The notes under the pieces are model-generated. The model saw nothing but the letters and a program-made list of their open reading frames with translations. It searched no databases and had not been told where the DNA came from. DNA of 64,000 nucleotides from positions 193,501 through 257,500 of the forward strand of contig OU015662.1 of the NCBI GenBank assembly GCA_907165275.2. Direction: 5' to 3'. Every line of letters starts with the position of its first letter. Within the stretch, counting starts at the first letter, position 1. The position numbers and the translations under genes are program-made. This DNA comes from Zygaena filipendulae (lineage: Eukaryota; Arthropoda; Insecta; Lepidoptera; Zygaenidae). Below are positions 10,251 to 23,200 of this stretch, in pieces.

Positions 10251-13200
10251 TTAAGAGAGCACTCTGCCAATGTTGCTCTTGGAGGCGGGTGTGCCGATGG
10301 CCTCCGCTTCCGCCAGCGTGTCGGGCATCTTAGTGCCGAGCGTCTCCGGCTGCGTGAGGACCAGCGACCCGGCCACCAAGCCCATGACGCCGAACATGAG
10401 CGTGGGAATGCCTTCCCAGTACGTCATCTGTGGATAAGTATCAATACTAAATATGCTGCATCATACTACCGTATCTGTATCAGGACAACATGACTGTATC
10501 ATATATCTTATCAGTATTGTATTGTATCATAAATGTAAATCTTTGGACGTTTATAATATATTTGAATATCTATACGGATTTTTGTAATATCGGGAAGACA
10601 TGTAGGTATAACGTGTGCTTTAGGTCTGACAAAGTTACTTCCTAAGCTTCCTAAAGCTACCTTCTTATTGCGCTAGTTTCGAAACAATATTAACCAAGTA
10701 TATTATTGGTTTAAATCGTTTAGTAAATTTTTAGCGGCGCTTGTAATTTAAAAGTATTCCTATTTTTTTTTTAAATATAAATAGCAATATTTTCTACATG
10801 CAACACATCAGCATTTGTCGTTTATTGCCAGCGTATCAGTTTTATGTTATAAAGGCCTCCGTGGCTCTGGGTATGGTAGCTACGTACAAGGGCGGGTGTG
10901 AGGGGCGCGGTGATGGAGCCGATGCGGCCGATCATGGAGGAGAAGGCGAGCAGGCTGTGCCGGTACTCCGTGGGGTACAGCTCCGAGGTGTACAGGTACA
11001 GCGACGTGAACACCACCGAGATGCTGAACTTGCCCAGCAGGTACACCACCAGGCGGAGCACGCTTAAACCTAAAGTCAGAAAAACAATGCAACCAAATAT
11101 TACATATGTCGGCGAGAGGGTAGTTTCGTTATCAATAACGTTTTCCGCCGACGTATAGTAGTCGTCCGTTCCCCCGCTCCACTCCATTGCCCGACTCGTC
11201 TTTGTTAGAACTCGATATAAATGCAGGTAAGCGTTAGCCACGTGTCATTGTTACTTTGTGTTCGGTTCAGTGCAGTTATAGTGTCGTATCAATCTAATAG
11301 TGATTACGTGTGCTGTGTCATCTAATTGTTTCCAGAGGTTTGCTTAAGTCGGAAGCACAGGCAGTGGAGGTGAGCGTTCATGCATTGTAAAGGGGCCCCA
11401 TTAAAACTACACCTGGGTCGCAAGTCCCAGGCACTGCTCCGTGTTCCCTACGGATATCTGGTATGCTGTATTATCTATAACTATGTTGGTGCAATTGCTT
11501 ATTATAGTTCCATGTTCCTATCATTATTTCCTACACATACATAAAATATAGTATATCATTATGTACTATTTCAATAATAATGAAAATGACATTGCCTTTT
11601 TTATTTTTTTATTCCATTTTAAATATTGTATTGTATACAAAAGCGAAGCGAAGTGAACTCGGTCACTCACTGACTAAACACGAAATTTCAAACACTACTT
11701 GACCTGTGAAGCTATAATTTGGCAGGTAGATAGTTTATAGGCAGGTGCCCTCTGTATATCATATTTTTTCGTGCAGTACTGATGAATGGAACTGAACTGG
11801 ATTTTCACGGTCCTTTGCCTTGAACTTCACTTTGAACTTTAAATATGGTTTGTGATTCATTCGCAGAAATATCAGTCGATTTAATATCCTTTCTCTAGAG
11901 TTTGATCTGAGTCAGCTGACAGAAAAAAGGAAGATAAGAGTCTAAGACTATATTATATTCAAATTTGATCTTGCAATTTTGTTATTATCCCGTCTAAAAA
12001 AGTTTCACTTCGAAAAGAACTTGAAGTTTTGAATCATCGCACGAGCAGAGCCGCTGTATAGGTATATTAATTTTACAAATTTCACATGACATTTTGCAAA
12101 ATAAATATCTGATAAGTTTTTACGATTATTTTTATCACACATAAAAGTTAGTAGTAGTATTAGAAGTATTTGTTAACTTGATATCTTATCATCTTCCTAA
12201 TAAATTTAACACCTGCGGTTATCAACACGAGCATCATCTACGTATAATTGTATAATTATCTCAAAAAACTATATCTACGGCCCTTATCATTTCATTAAAA
12301 TTATCAAAATTATGTAAAATATTATACAATTTTATCACCACTAACAAGTCTCGTCTTTGAATATTATACAATAATGAATCGCTGTGCACATGGTCGTGGC
12401 TACACATGAAATACTTTTTGAAATTGACTATTGTACTCATCTATACACGCTTTTCGCCATAGAACTAGCGTATGGATATGAATGGCAGTCGATATATAGG
12501 TGTAACTAACTTAAACCGGGATATAAGAGAGTTACGTACGTTTCATTTAGCAACATAATTATTATTCAATAGTATCCCAGTACAACAAAGAATTCCCGAG
12601 AGAACTCTGACACCTGCGATGGTGACACCGTGAGCATCAGCTTGAACATAGAACGAGTCCAGCCCGTGCTCTTAGCAATATTTTATGTACCCGTTCAGAA
12701 TATTATGGAATCAAGAAGAAAAAGAAGAGATTAAACGTACCGCTAGGTATGAAGGTGAAGGCGATGTTGCAGACGGCGCTCAGCATGAAGCCGCTAAACA
12801 AGGTAGTCTTCCTGCCGACCATGTTCAGGGCGAACACGGCGACCACGTAGCCGGGGATCTCGATGAGGACCGTCAGAATGAAGTTGAGGTACATGGTGGG
12901 GGACAGGCTGGTAGAGTTGATCGACAGGCCGTAGTAGACGAAGGTGGTGGTGATCCACCACACGGGCGTGGTGCACACGCGGCGCAACAGCACGGGAGAG
13001 CTGATGATGGCTCGGATCAAACTGGGTCTTTCTGGTTCTACCTGTGTGAAATATTTCAAATTCAAATATTCAAATAATAATACGAGTAAATAACACGAAA
13101 ACTCAGATTGATTCACAAAAATCATAAATAATAACTTCAGCTTGTAGAATACGGGATTTGCTAGGTGAAAAACACGTAAAAAGTTTAGAAGTTGAAACAA

Positions 13201-14804
13201 CACGACATTTTTTATGGCTACTACATATAATATGAGTACCCAAACTACCGAAGAAAAAAATACAGAAAACTATATCATATCCAAATCGGTCAAATCGTTT
13301 TGGGGCCGTTAAAGACACCAATCCATATCTATAAAAATGAATCCCTATTTCCCTTGGTCACACTCACGGCATCACGCGTAAACGGCTGGTCAGATCACCA
13401 TTAAATTTTGCATATACGATTTTCAGGGGTACAGCGAAGGACATAGGGTACTTTTATCCTGGAATCCACGCAGGAACTTCGAAATTACCGCGGATGAATC
13501 CGCAAGGGATAGTTAGTCAAAAATAAAAATAAATATTATAAGAAGTACCTTCTCGGTTTTAACAGCTACTGGTGCAGTCAACAATGCATTCATAGATTTA
13601 TCACTGATGTGAGTTCCGTTAACCCTGGCGACCTTCTCTAAGACATTGCGAGCTTCCTCAAATTTCTGCTTGGCGAGCAGCCATCTCACACTCTCCGATA
13701 GGAACCAGTAGTATGTAATGATGAAGAAGCAGGGTATGTGGAGCACCATGATGAAATAGCGCCAGGGTTGAACCAACCAGGCGACGCCACCAACGATAGT
13801 TTGACCCACGGCAAACATGGAAGCACTGAATGCACTGGTGACCACGCGATACTTAGGGCCCACTAGTTCCGTCCCTAAAGTGACAAAGTAGAACAAAATT
13901 AATTAGTTTTAAAAAATTGCAAAAAATAAATATTATAATGTCTATATATCTTAAAGTACATACCAAAAATATAAGCAGAGCTATAAGTGCCGGCGCCGAG
14001 TGTAGTCTGCAATATTTGCATGACGAGGTACATCGGATAATTGACGGAGAAGGCTCTGATGAGCCCCATTAGGGCTAAGTTAAAGACGCTCACGACGAGG
14101 GCGATGCGCCGCCCGTAGCGATCGGAAATGAAACCGGTGATGGGCAGTACTAGCAGGGTGCCGACGCTGCTCAGGGTGCCGGCCAGCGTGCGCATCCACT
14201 CTTGACAGCCGAGGTCGAACTGGAAAACAAAGTTTACTTTAAAGTTATTTCTTTTCTGAACCTGCCAACTGGAAAAAACTGTTTTGAGTTTCGTCAGATT
14301 ACGCTTTAATCATAAAGTTTTAGGTGCATGGAGATTTTGACGATTCCTGTTTCTTAATTTGAGTATTATTGTGGCCTGTAGGGAGCTGTATTTGTGGGTC
14401 GGGAGAACTGTTACTTGCGAATAGACCTCCCGAAATAGAATCCTGGACGAAACTCACATCATACACCACGGAGTTGGATCTGCCGTACACATATCCATCT
14501 TCACAGGGCACGGTTATCTCCTGATTAAAGAGAGTCCCTGGACAGCTGCCTGTAGAGCCGTTGCTGGCGACCGGCGCGTACCGCTCGCAGCTCGCGAACC
14601 CACTGTCAGTTCTCGGTACAGCGTACTGAAGCCAAGCGGGTTCAAAGAACTCCCGTTGACTTTCTTCACCACATTCCGGGATCCTACATCTGAGGATAAC
14701 GAAGAGTTATTTTTTATTTATAAATTAGTTAAAATTATTCAGCCGAAAGTTTCTTTTTAACCGACTTCCAAAAAGGAGGAGGTTCTATGTTCGATTGTAT
14801 GTAT

Positions 14805-14840
<36 letters not shown>

Positions 14841-17801
14841 ATGTTCACCGATTACTCGAAGACGGTTGGACCGATTTCGAAAATTCTTTTTTTGTTTGAA
14901 AGGGTATACTCCCAATTAGGTCCCATTGCCACCAAGTCGGGATCTGATGATGGGATCTTGGAGAAATCGAGAGAACTCTTCAAAAATTATAGGCACACCT
15001 ATAGCGATTTGGGTATTTTTGATAGTAAATCGTTCATTTGCTTTTGAAAAGCAAAATTTGAAGAAGTGGAACTGATGATGAAGACCACAGATGGTCATCG
15101 GAACTACTCAACAATAATACGTATTTCACGGGTTCCGATTGGAGCGATTTCGAAAATTGCTTTTTTATTTGAAAGGGGATACTCCCAAATTGATTCCATT
15201 ATCACCAAGTCGAGATCTGATGATGGAATCTTGGAGTAATCGAGGGAACTCTTCAAAAATTATAGGTACACCTATAGCGATTTTTGTGTTTTTTATAGTA
15301 AATCGTTTATTTGCTTTCGGAAAGTAAAATTTGAAGAAGTGGAACTGATGATGAAGACCACAGATGGTCATCGGAACTTACTAAATAATAGGTATTACAC
15401 AGATTCCGATTCGTTAACTTTAATGTGGTTTCTAAACAATTTATGTTCGTCACAATGTATATGGTGAAGTGGAACTGATGGTGGTGTACCATCAGAACTC
15501 CTCAAAAATTAACGTCCCTGCATCGGGAAAAGCAATATATTGTATAAGGTTATGAGCAGTTGACATTAGGCTATTTGTAACTTAGATAAATTACAAACCG
15601 ACTCACTAAAAAGCAAGAAATAAACAAATTTTTAACAAAAAAATTAAAACCGACTTCCAAAAACACAAAACTAATAAAAAGCTAAAAATAACAAAATATC
15701 GAATTAATCCAAATGACAAAAACACGCGTAATATTATTATTGGTTTGTGCTACCACTGATCGGTATGAAGTCGGTGACAAGCCAAATATGGAGGGTAGAT
15801 GGGCTAAGTCGACTCCCGCCACCAGCTCTTCATGAGCACAACCCAAGTGGGCAGACACCAGCGGGCTTGTCACCGAATTCAAACCGATCAGTGGTAGCAC
15901 AAACCAATAATAATATTACGCGTGTTTTTGTCATTTGGATTAATTCGATATTTTGTTATTTTTAGCTTTTTATTAGTTTTGTGTTTTTGGAAGTCGGTTT
16001 TAATTTTTTTGTTAAAAATTTGTTTATAAATCAATGAGAAGAAGAAAGTCTCCACTTTGTGATATTCTAATATTTGTAATAGGGATTTCGATATTATATT
16101 TTTTTTCTTTCTGTATAGGTATAAGTTCCTACATGAAATGAAATTAAAATAAAATGAAATAACGTTATTGTATACCCACAAACATGAACTATTGCTACTT
16201 AAAATTATTACTACTAAAATTCACAACTAAATTAAAATAATATGAGGCTACAATGGACAATTTCACCCGCGTTCATTCGATTTCGATTTGATCCCGCTAG
16301 AGTACGGGGACAAAAGTATCCTATATTATTTTCGGTACCCCTGACAACATGTATGCAAAATTTCATGATGATCGGTTTAGTCGTTAAGGCTTGAAAGAGT
16401 AACAAATAAACAAACAAACTCACTTTCGCATTTAAAACAATGATATGTAGTATGGACCCATTTCTAACTCTACACACTTTGTTCTTAACGTCCTCAAAAC
16501 CATTCGCAAATAGAAGGCGGTTTGCAGTTGCTACTGCAACATCATTTAATTCTTGCTTTACTAAAAGGTTTGTCTTTTTTCTTGGACTGTATCTCCGCGG
16601 GATCTCCGAAATTGACGCAGAGCAGCAAGTATTTAAACAATAAATCCTACTAATATTATAAACGCGAAAGTTTATAAGAATGTATGGATGGATATTTGTT
16701 ACTCTTTCACACAAAAACTACTGGATGGATTTAAATGAAACTTTACAATAATATAGCTTATACATCAGATTAACACGTAGGGTACTTTTATCCCGGAATT
16801 CCCGCGGGAACTCTGAAATTAATGCGGGTGAAACCGCGGGGCGCAACTAGTCTTTTAATATATCAATACACCTACGCGATGCGATGCGATGCGAGTGTGT
16901 AAATTGATTACGGTTTCGATATCGTATTTGTAATCACTCTTTAATCAGTTAATTACTATCGCTGTTAAGCAAATACAAGAAAAGCAAGTATTGGTGCAAA
17001 ATAATAATATTAATGCTAGACATTATCAAAATATAGTGCTACTAGCAGAGCTTGTACCGTGGGTACCATAAAGGGCATAGACAACTGATATAGGTATGTA
17101 TCTACTAAACACCCGGACTTTAAGTAAACACGAATATTCATTACACAAAACGATGATACAAGATCAGGCCCACGACACCTACTTTAGCTGTTAGGATCAC
17201 ACCCAGGCCACGGTGTTGTCGATATACCAAGCCACATATTCTGACAAAGATATAGTTTATGAAATTAGGCTTGTAGAGTTAGAGTGTGTAGAGTTATAAG
17301 CTTGACTCTACATAAGATCTCAAAACTTTTTGACAATGCCCGCCATATGGACTCGTCTTGGCATCATTTTACATGAAAATGTTTTTGGTGGGATAATATC
17401 TACCTGTGTGGCAAAGCAGCGGCTGAGAAAATATACTCGCTCATGAAGGCTGACATGATTATGGGTATAGACACTAGCAGTATGTTCATCATCTGAAACC
17501 GGCCGAACTGGCCCAGTTCGTTCACCAGCACATCGTCCAGGTCGAGTGGCTTCTCCACAACACATAAGCGGCTGCCCTTTCTGCTGCCTGGGCCGGCTGC
17601 ACTGCCCTTTCTGCTGCCCAGACCGGCTGCACTGCCCTTTCTGCTGCCCGGGCCGGCTGCACTGCCCTTCCTGCTGCCCAGCCCAGCTGTGCCGTTCGCT
17701 GGCTCTGCGATGCTCACCCTTTTCTCGGTTGCACTAGGTCTGCTGTGGGTCGAAGGTTCCAGCGGAGGATCAGCACCGCTACCATTTCCACTTTCAGACA
17801 T
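10251..17801 (-). CDS. Gene B: SLC22-type organic cation transporter-like, complete
   Basis: Predicted 12-TM plasma-membrane solute carrier of 623 aa. Exons (transcript order): 17801-17404, 14689-14458, 14219-13964, 13874-13549, 13041-12741, 11069-10888 and 10427-10251. All have GT-AG junctions and phases sum in frame. The N-terminus is unusually long (about 90 residues, Ser/Gly-rich with four GSRKGS repeats) before DLDDVLVNELGQFGRFQ and TM1. Exon 2 is the Cys-rich extracellular loop (CRIPECG..., N-glycosylation motif NGS). Signatures are GFISDRYGRR, SESVRWLLAKQKFEEA, NMVGRKTT and TSELYPTEYRHS. Unlike A and C, no intron splits the SDRYGRR codons. Intron 1 holds the foldback element at 14759-16003. 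It lies in tandem with gene C and is convergent with gene A. The start ATG is the first in frame, with context AAAAATGT. Substrate unknown. Confidence 0.9.
11216..11250 (+). promoter_or_regulatory. Candidate core promoter on the + strand (TATA + Inr)
   Basis: TATAAA at 11216-11221 is followed 29 nt downstream by an initiator-like TCATTG (11245-11250), the usual spacing. A second initiator-like ttcagt follows at about 11266. It faces right, antisense to gene B inside its intron 5, and is followed by a possible donor at about 11370 ('gtggaggtgagcg'). No + strand coding exon that it could serve is visible. Confidence 0.25.
13328..13518 (+). mobile_element. Helitron-like non-autonomous copy
   Basis: Starts near 'ataaaaatgaatcccta' and contains 'ggggtacagcgaaggacata'. 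It ends in a decayed GC hairpin and 'atagttagtc'. Located in intron 4 of gene B, just outside exon 4. Confidence 0.6.
14759..16003. mobile_element. AACCGACTTCC-ended foldback element, full-length copy
   Basis: Starts 'aaccgacttccaaaaagg' and ends with the inverted 'tttttggaagtcggtt'. The left part has a 31-T run (14806-14836) and an internal tandem duplication of about 275 bp (14873 and 15148 onward; each unit carries 'gatgatggatcttgg'-like text). The right part is a giant hairpin: arms 15644-15788 and 15861-16009 are nearly perfect inverted repeats of about 145 bp around a 70-nt loop. Partial or full relatives lie at 18129, 23979, 25421, 39855, 50343 and 52300. No ORF. Inserted in intron 1 of gene B. 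Confidence 0.7.
16260..16852. mobile_element. Two Helitron-like copies in opposite orientation
   Basis: 16260-16440 reads in reverse ('cacccgcg' near its left edge, 'aacaaactcactttcgc' at its right). 16649-16852 is forward: it starts 'ctactaatattataaacg' and ends with the hairpin 'gcgggtgaaaccgcgggg' and 'caactag'. Both are in intron 1 of gene B. Confidence 0.65.
17226..17396. repeat. Interspersed repeat, second copy of the 85-345 family
   Basis: Close match over about 170 bp to 112-280, same orientation. It ends only 7 bp from the 3' edge of gene B exon 1 (17404), inside the donor-proximal part of intron 1. Confidence 0.6.
17571..17690 (-). repeat. 30-bp coding tandem repeat in gene B exon 1
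   Basis: Four 30-bp units (period marks at 17580, 17610, 17640 and 17670) encode four copies of the decapeptide AAG(L/P)GSRKGS in the cytosolic N-terminus of gene B. Because the period is a multiple of three, copy-number change would keep the frame. Each unit offers a basic Arg-Lys-x-Ser context. Confidence 0.85.
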
Positions 17802-20294
17802 TTTTCAGCGCTGATTATTGACACGTCTGATCCGAGCCGTATAAACTCACAAATGAGTTTTAAGGCAACTATTTCGATTCGATTACAAGAATTAATTATT
17901 GAACGCACAAAATAATCAGTTTTATCACGATTATAGAAGGTCTTTGTTTTTTATTTTATCTGGTAAATTGATAAAAGGATAATGTAAATGAAAAGGACTT
18001 TTACAAGGTCACAGTTCTGACTAATACATTGGTGTTTAACCAGCTGTTCCCCGCTGTTTTACCTGCGTTAGTTTCGGAGATCCCGCGGGTATTCTGAGAT
18101 AAAAGTGCTTACTACCCTATATATTTTTAACCGACTTCCCAAAAAGAAGGAGGTTCTCAATTCGACGCGTATGTTTTTTTTAATGTTTGTTACCTCATCA
18201 TAACTTTAGACTGCGTGAACCGATTTTGATGATTTTTTTTTGTTCGAAAGCTGTTGCTTTGCGATTAGTCCCATTGTCATGTAATCAGGATCTGATGATG
18301 GGATCTTGGAGAAATCGAAGGAACTTTTCAAATATTATAGGCACACCTATAGCGATTTGAGTATTTTTATAATAAATCGTTTATTTGCTTTCGAAAAGTA
18401 AAATTCCGGTGCAGTTTGTATGGCGGCTTGTAACGGTTAGTGAGGTCACGATCACCCTAAACTATAATTTCATTTATTTGGAAAATCCAAAAATACGTGT
18501 CTATTGTTTTTTTTTATTTTCTAACTGACGGACTAATTAGAATTTTGATTTTCAAAAGTCATCAAAATCGCTTAAATAAAACAGAATATAACAACTTTAA
18601 AAACGGTGCACAAACTACAGTTGCTTTGCTATAATATTATACGTAACAAATAGGCACTTCATTAGAAAGATGCTGGATTCTAGATTGTGATGGTACCTGC
18701 CTACTGCCCACAGGCGCACTCAAACTTGCCTCCAAGGAGCAAACGACAGAAACTAGAGGACTGCAGAAATCAAAATAAAGAGCTCTTGCGGGAATCCGGA
18801 AATTGATGCGGGTGAAATCGGGAGAAACAGCTAGTAGTAAATAAAACTAACATACGATTATTATGAAGTTATGTAATTTATTAATACTTAAAATATAAAA
18901 CGTTCCTATAAAGTGAACTTACTGGGATTGGACGATCAAATTTTAATTAAAATGAAACAGTTTTTTCGATCGGTTGTGACTAAGTTAATACAACAATATC
19001 AATAAAAAATATCTATTTACTCTTAATAATACGAGTAAACTGCAAAAATGTCAATGTTTAAATAAAATAGGAGTTATATATTTTTAATTTGTTTCATGTA
19101 TCCAGGTCACCATATTTTTTTTTTGAGAACGAAGTTCTTTATCGCACAGTTCGGATGGGGGCTAAGCTAGGATGCGTGAAAGAAATTTTCCGTCACGGCG
19201 TCATAGGAGCGCGCTTATTGGTGAACGGTTTTTGGAACGATTAATTATTATTATTGGTTGCTTATTGGTTTTTTCGTTCTCGGAAACTACAACAACTTCG
19301 TTCCATCCGAGTGTTCCACTACACTCACGCATTTTTAATAATAATATCTATATATTTATCGTTATTTCCTTTGGTCACGGCATCACGTATATTATTTACA
19401 TTCTTGAAGATCACGTTATCCTTTGACATATTATTTAATGTAATTTTGAATTTGATAATGTGAAATAAATTAATCTAATCTAATAATCTAAGTCTTCATT
19501 TGTTACCCTTTAGGTTACTTTTCTTTTCCTACCTAAGTATTAAAGTTATACGTAGATAAAAGTTTTGAAATGTTTAGTTGATAATTTGGTGTGTCAATGA
19601 GATTATGCTAGAAAGTCATTACAAAAATAGAAATCGATACAAAGATACCGCCAAGAGAGAAGGTATTTAAAACATATTGTGTTCCATACATGAAGTGATT
19701 GCTGTATTTAGATAATATATCTATGTACAAAAATAAACTTAGATAATGAATTTTAGAACACAAATCTCCTATAGGTACATCCCTTTGTCACATCTATAGC
19801 AAAGAATGGCAGCACGTTGAAATAAAAAACCTTTATGTAGTAATATTGTCCTTTTCCAATAAGTATATTATGCAAATTTATAGCTGCAGACGCGATCATT
19901 CTCTATACTCTATTCGATTCTAAGGACCTACACTACATCTCACCATTAACTTCAAGCGACTTAAGAAGTTAAGAACTACAAAGACACATGTCACTTCATA
20001 AATAACTAACTATATCATCGACGACGCTAGTCCGTTAACGTGGCAGATTACTTAACAAAAGGAACATCCGTGAAACTCGACGCCCACCACTACTGGCGCG
20101 CGGCGGCTTGAGTGGCGTAGGGCTCGAGTCGGGGCGCGCCGAATGGCGGGCAGAGAGCCCCAAATTCAAGTTGATACCTACTGTCCGACACACAGCCTAC
20201 ACCTCTAGGCTCGCCACTACATCGTGGCGGGGCGTGGAGAGGCATGAATTTGGGAGTAGGTGCCGTTTTTTTACGTAGGTAGTAGTAGCATTGT
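17802..20294. other. Intergenic region between genes C and B
   Basis: Holds the upstream region of gene B and the 3' flank of gene C. Recognisable contents are a Helitron-like end (about 18038-18125, reverse), an AACCGACTTCC-family head (18129-18410), a partial AGTCCGTC MITE (18412-18560), a Helitron-like fragment (18776-18836) and a LINE-tail-like segment near 19400-19490 that resembles 38266-38320. The GC-rich block at 20040-20290 probably belongs to the gene C 3' UTR. No gene was seen. Confidence 0.55.
18129..18410 (+). mobile_element. AACCGACTTCC-family head fragment
   Basis: Begins 'aaccgacttcccaaaaag' and carries the internal 'tgatgatgggatcttgg' and 'cacacctatagcgatttg' blocks of the 14759 element. 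It is cut off by the AGTCCGTC MITE remnant at about 18412. Confidence 0.6.
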
Positions 20295-23200
20295 CTAGTC
20301 GACGATGATGTCGGTGTGCCGGCGCGAGCGCGGCGCCACAGCGATGTCCTCAGCCTGCTGCACGGTGTCGGGTAGCTTCATGTGCAGGGTCTCCGGGGTG
20401 AGCAGCGTCAGGGCGCCGGAACAGCCCGCCATCACGCCGAACACCAAGTATGGCAGCGACGCCGTGATCTGCATCTATAGAGACGCGCCATTTTCACAAT
20501 TTTATTGAGCTCTTGAAATCATTGAAAAGACATGTGGAAAGTACAAGTTGAAAACTTGTCCAGAAGACTCAGATTTGACTTGAGCTAATAAATAATATGT
20601 GTTTCATTCGGATAAATGCGAACCTGAGTTTATTTATTTGTTAATTACGCTTTCAAGCATGTTAATGAAACTGAACTGGTCATCACGTTATTTTGCATGC
20701 ACGTTGTCACAGAAAAAGACTTATGGTACGTCTACCTACTTTTATGTCGGAAATCTTGCGGGATCTCCGAAATAAACACGCGTGAAACCGCAGGGATTAG
20801 GCAACAGGTAGCTGATAGTATAATACTTAATATTTTATTTGTTGTAATTTTAAAATTTGAATTTGAATTGAATACGTAAAATACTCAGGACAAACAAAAT
20901 TTAAATAAATTTTAATTACAATAGGCATTTTATAAACGCTTTAGTCTTCGTGATGCTAAGAACAATGGATTCGAGTTTACTTTTTTCCAAAATAAGCGAA
21001 GTATTGTATACTAATCTAATCAAACCAGGCTATTTATCAAGATAAATAATCAACAGAGAAATAGAAGATATAAACGAAAGAACTTAGATAAATATGGAAT
21101 TATTACTGATTACAAAATTTTACTACGGCTACAGATAATACTACGGCTTAGCTACCAAAAGATCATTAAGTAGCTAAGCCGTAGACTTACCAACATTACC
21201 TTTGTTTTAATGAGTTAATGAAAGACAAAGGAACAAGAGAACTACGAAAATTAAATACTGAATGTTCATGAAAATGTGGAAAGATACGCAACCCAAAATA
21301 CATCATCATTACTTCTACACGAACTACAGGCGTGTAAGAAATCTCGCCAGTGGTGGACTGACCGACCAACAATGGCGTCTGCGGCGCTACCATCGACCCC
21401 ACGCGGCCCAGCATGGAGCAGACCCCCATCATGGTGTGGCGAGCCTTCGTGGGGAACAGCTCGATGGTGTAGATGTAAATGGAGGCGAACACCATGCTGA
21501 TCGACAGCTTGCCGAGCATCGTGAGCGTCACCTCCACCGTTTCTGTAGACATTGCCCGTGGTTTTACTTGCACCGGTCACACTTCAAGACCCATGTCTTC
21601 TAGGGTTATCGAAGCTTTCACACAACGTGGAGAATGACATTCGAGCTTGATACTAATAGTAGTTTTTATCACACTGTGCGTAACAGAATAACGAGTAGAA
21701 CCTACTTAAATGTTTATTCGAATTCTCTTGCCTACAGGCCCTCAATATTCTTAAAATAACACGTAATAATAAAAAAAAATATTATGGTGTACCAACCAGA
21801 AGAGGCGTTTGAGGTGCGACAATGGAACCAATCCTGCCAAACATGGAGCATATACCGAGCAGCCGGTGGCGCGCGCTGGTGGGGTACAACTCCGACGTGT
21901 AGATGTAGATGCTACTGAACGCCATGCTGATGGTCAGCTTGCCCAACAACGTCAGCATTGTCTTCAGCCACAGCAGTGCTGCAAGACCGGTCACTAATGG
22001 CTACTTTGCTACTCACTACTAAAATGAGTGAAATGTGTGACAATGGAATCTACAGCCTAGATATTGTACTTAAAAAAAATTTATTAATAATGCAGCACTA
22101 TATAACGTATGATATAATGAATTAAATTAACTAATTCAAAATAGAAACTACTGGCGAGAATATCAAATTAACCACGATGATGATGATAGAAGAAATTATG
22201 TATGTAGATGACATGTGCTTAGATCTTGTGTTTGACTTACTTAATGGCAGAAACGGGAGACTGATGAGCGAGATACCGCATACGAGGAATGCGGTCATGA
22301 TGGAGCTCTTCCTTCCGAAGCGGTCCAGCGTCAGCACACTCAGCCCGTACCCCGGAATCTCGACCAGCGCCGACAGTATATAGTTTACGTAGGGGTTCCC
22401 CGCCAGGGAGACCGAGTTGATCGACAACCCGTAGTAAATGAACGTCACAGTTATCCACCAGAACGAACAAACACACAGTCTGAACATTAATATCCTTGAT
22501 CTTATCACTTGCAAAGCCAACGACGGCGTCGCGTCGGCTTCGGGCGTCCTCGAAGGTAGCTGCTGGTTGATGTGCGGTTCCGCTTTTGGAGGCGGCGGCT
22601 CCTCGATATGCTGTTTAGATTCATCAGCTAGGGCTTTCATAGTCTCAGGTGATAGTTCCTTTCCGTTCACTTCGGCTGCTTTGAGTATGATCTTAGCAGC
22701 TTCACTCTTGCGCCCCTTGACGAGTAGCCATCGCACGCTCTCCTCTATGACGAAAGCGTAGAAGACGAACAGCAGCGAGGGCGCGTAGATGACCCTGGTG
22801 AGCGTCCTCCAGTAGGGGACGCCCCACGCCACCAACGCCATTATCACTTCGCCCAGAGCGAATGTGATTGATATCAAGTTACCACCGAGCACCCGCTGCT
22901 TGAGCCCCACCATTTCTAAAGCTGAAATAATGAAAAAATAACGCAACATTAATTTTAAGGTTCATTCGCCTTTATCATGGTTATCACAGTCAATGTTAGT
23001 ATTACGGTATATGGGAGCACTTAATGACACACAGTTGTACCTATGCAGTTCTCCCCGCAGTTTAAAATCCTTTTATATATAAATTCATAAAGTCAAGATA
23101 TTAAAAAAAAAACATCGAGACTCGAGTATTTTCTATCTCTGAACTAGTTTTTCTGAACCCCATCTATGAGATTCCTAAGGAATTCCTGCGGTCTTTATTC

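Noticed and set aside
15682..15965. Two near-identical short open frames on opposite strands
   Set aside because: They arise because the region is a long inverted repeat in the foldback element, so the same sequence is read on both strands.
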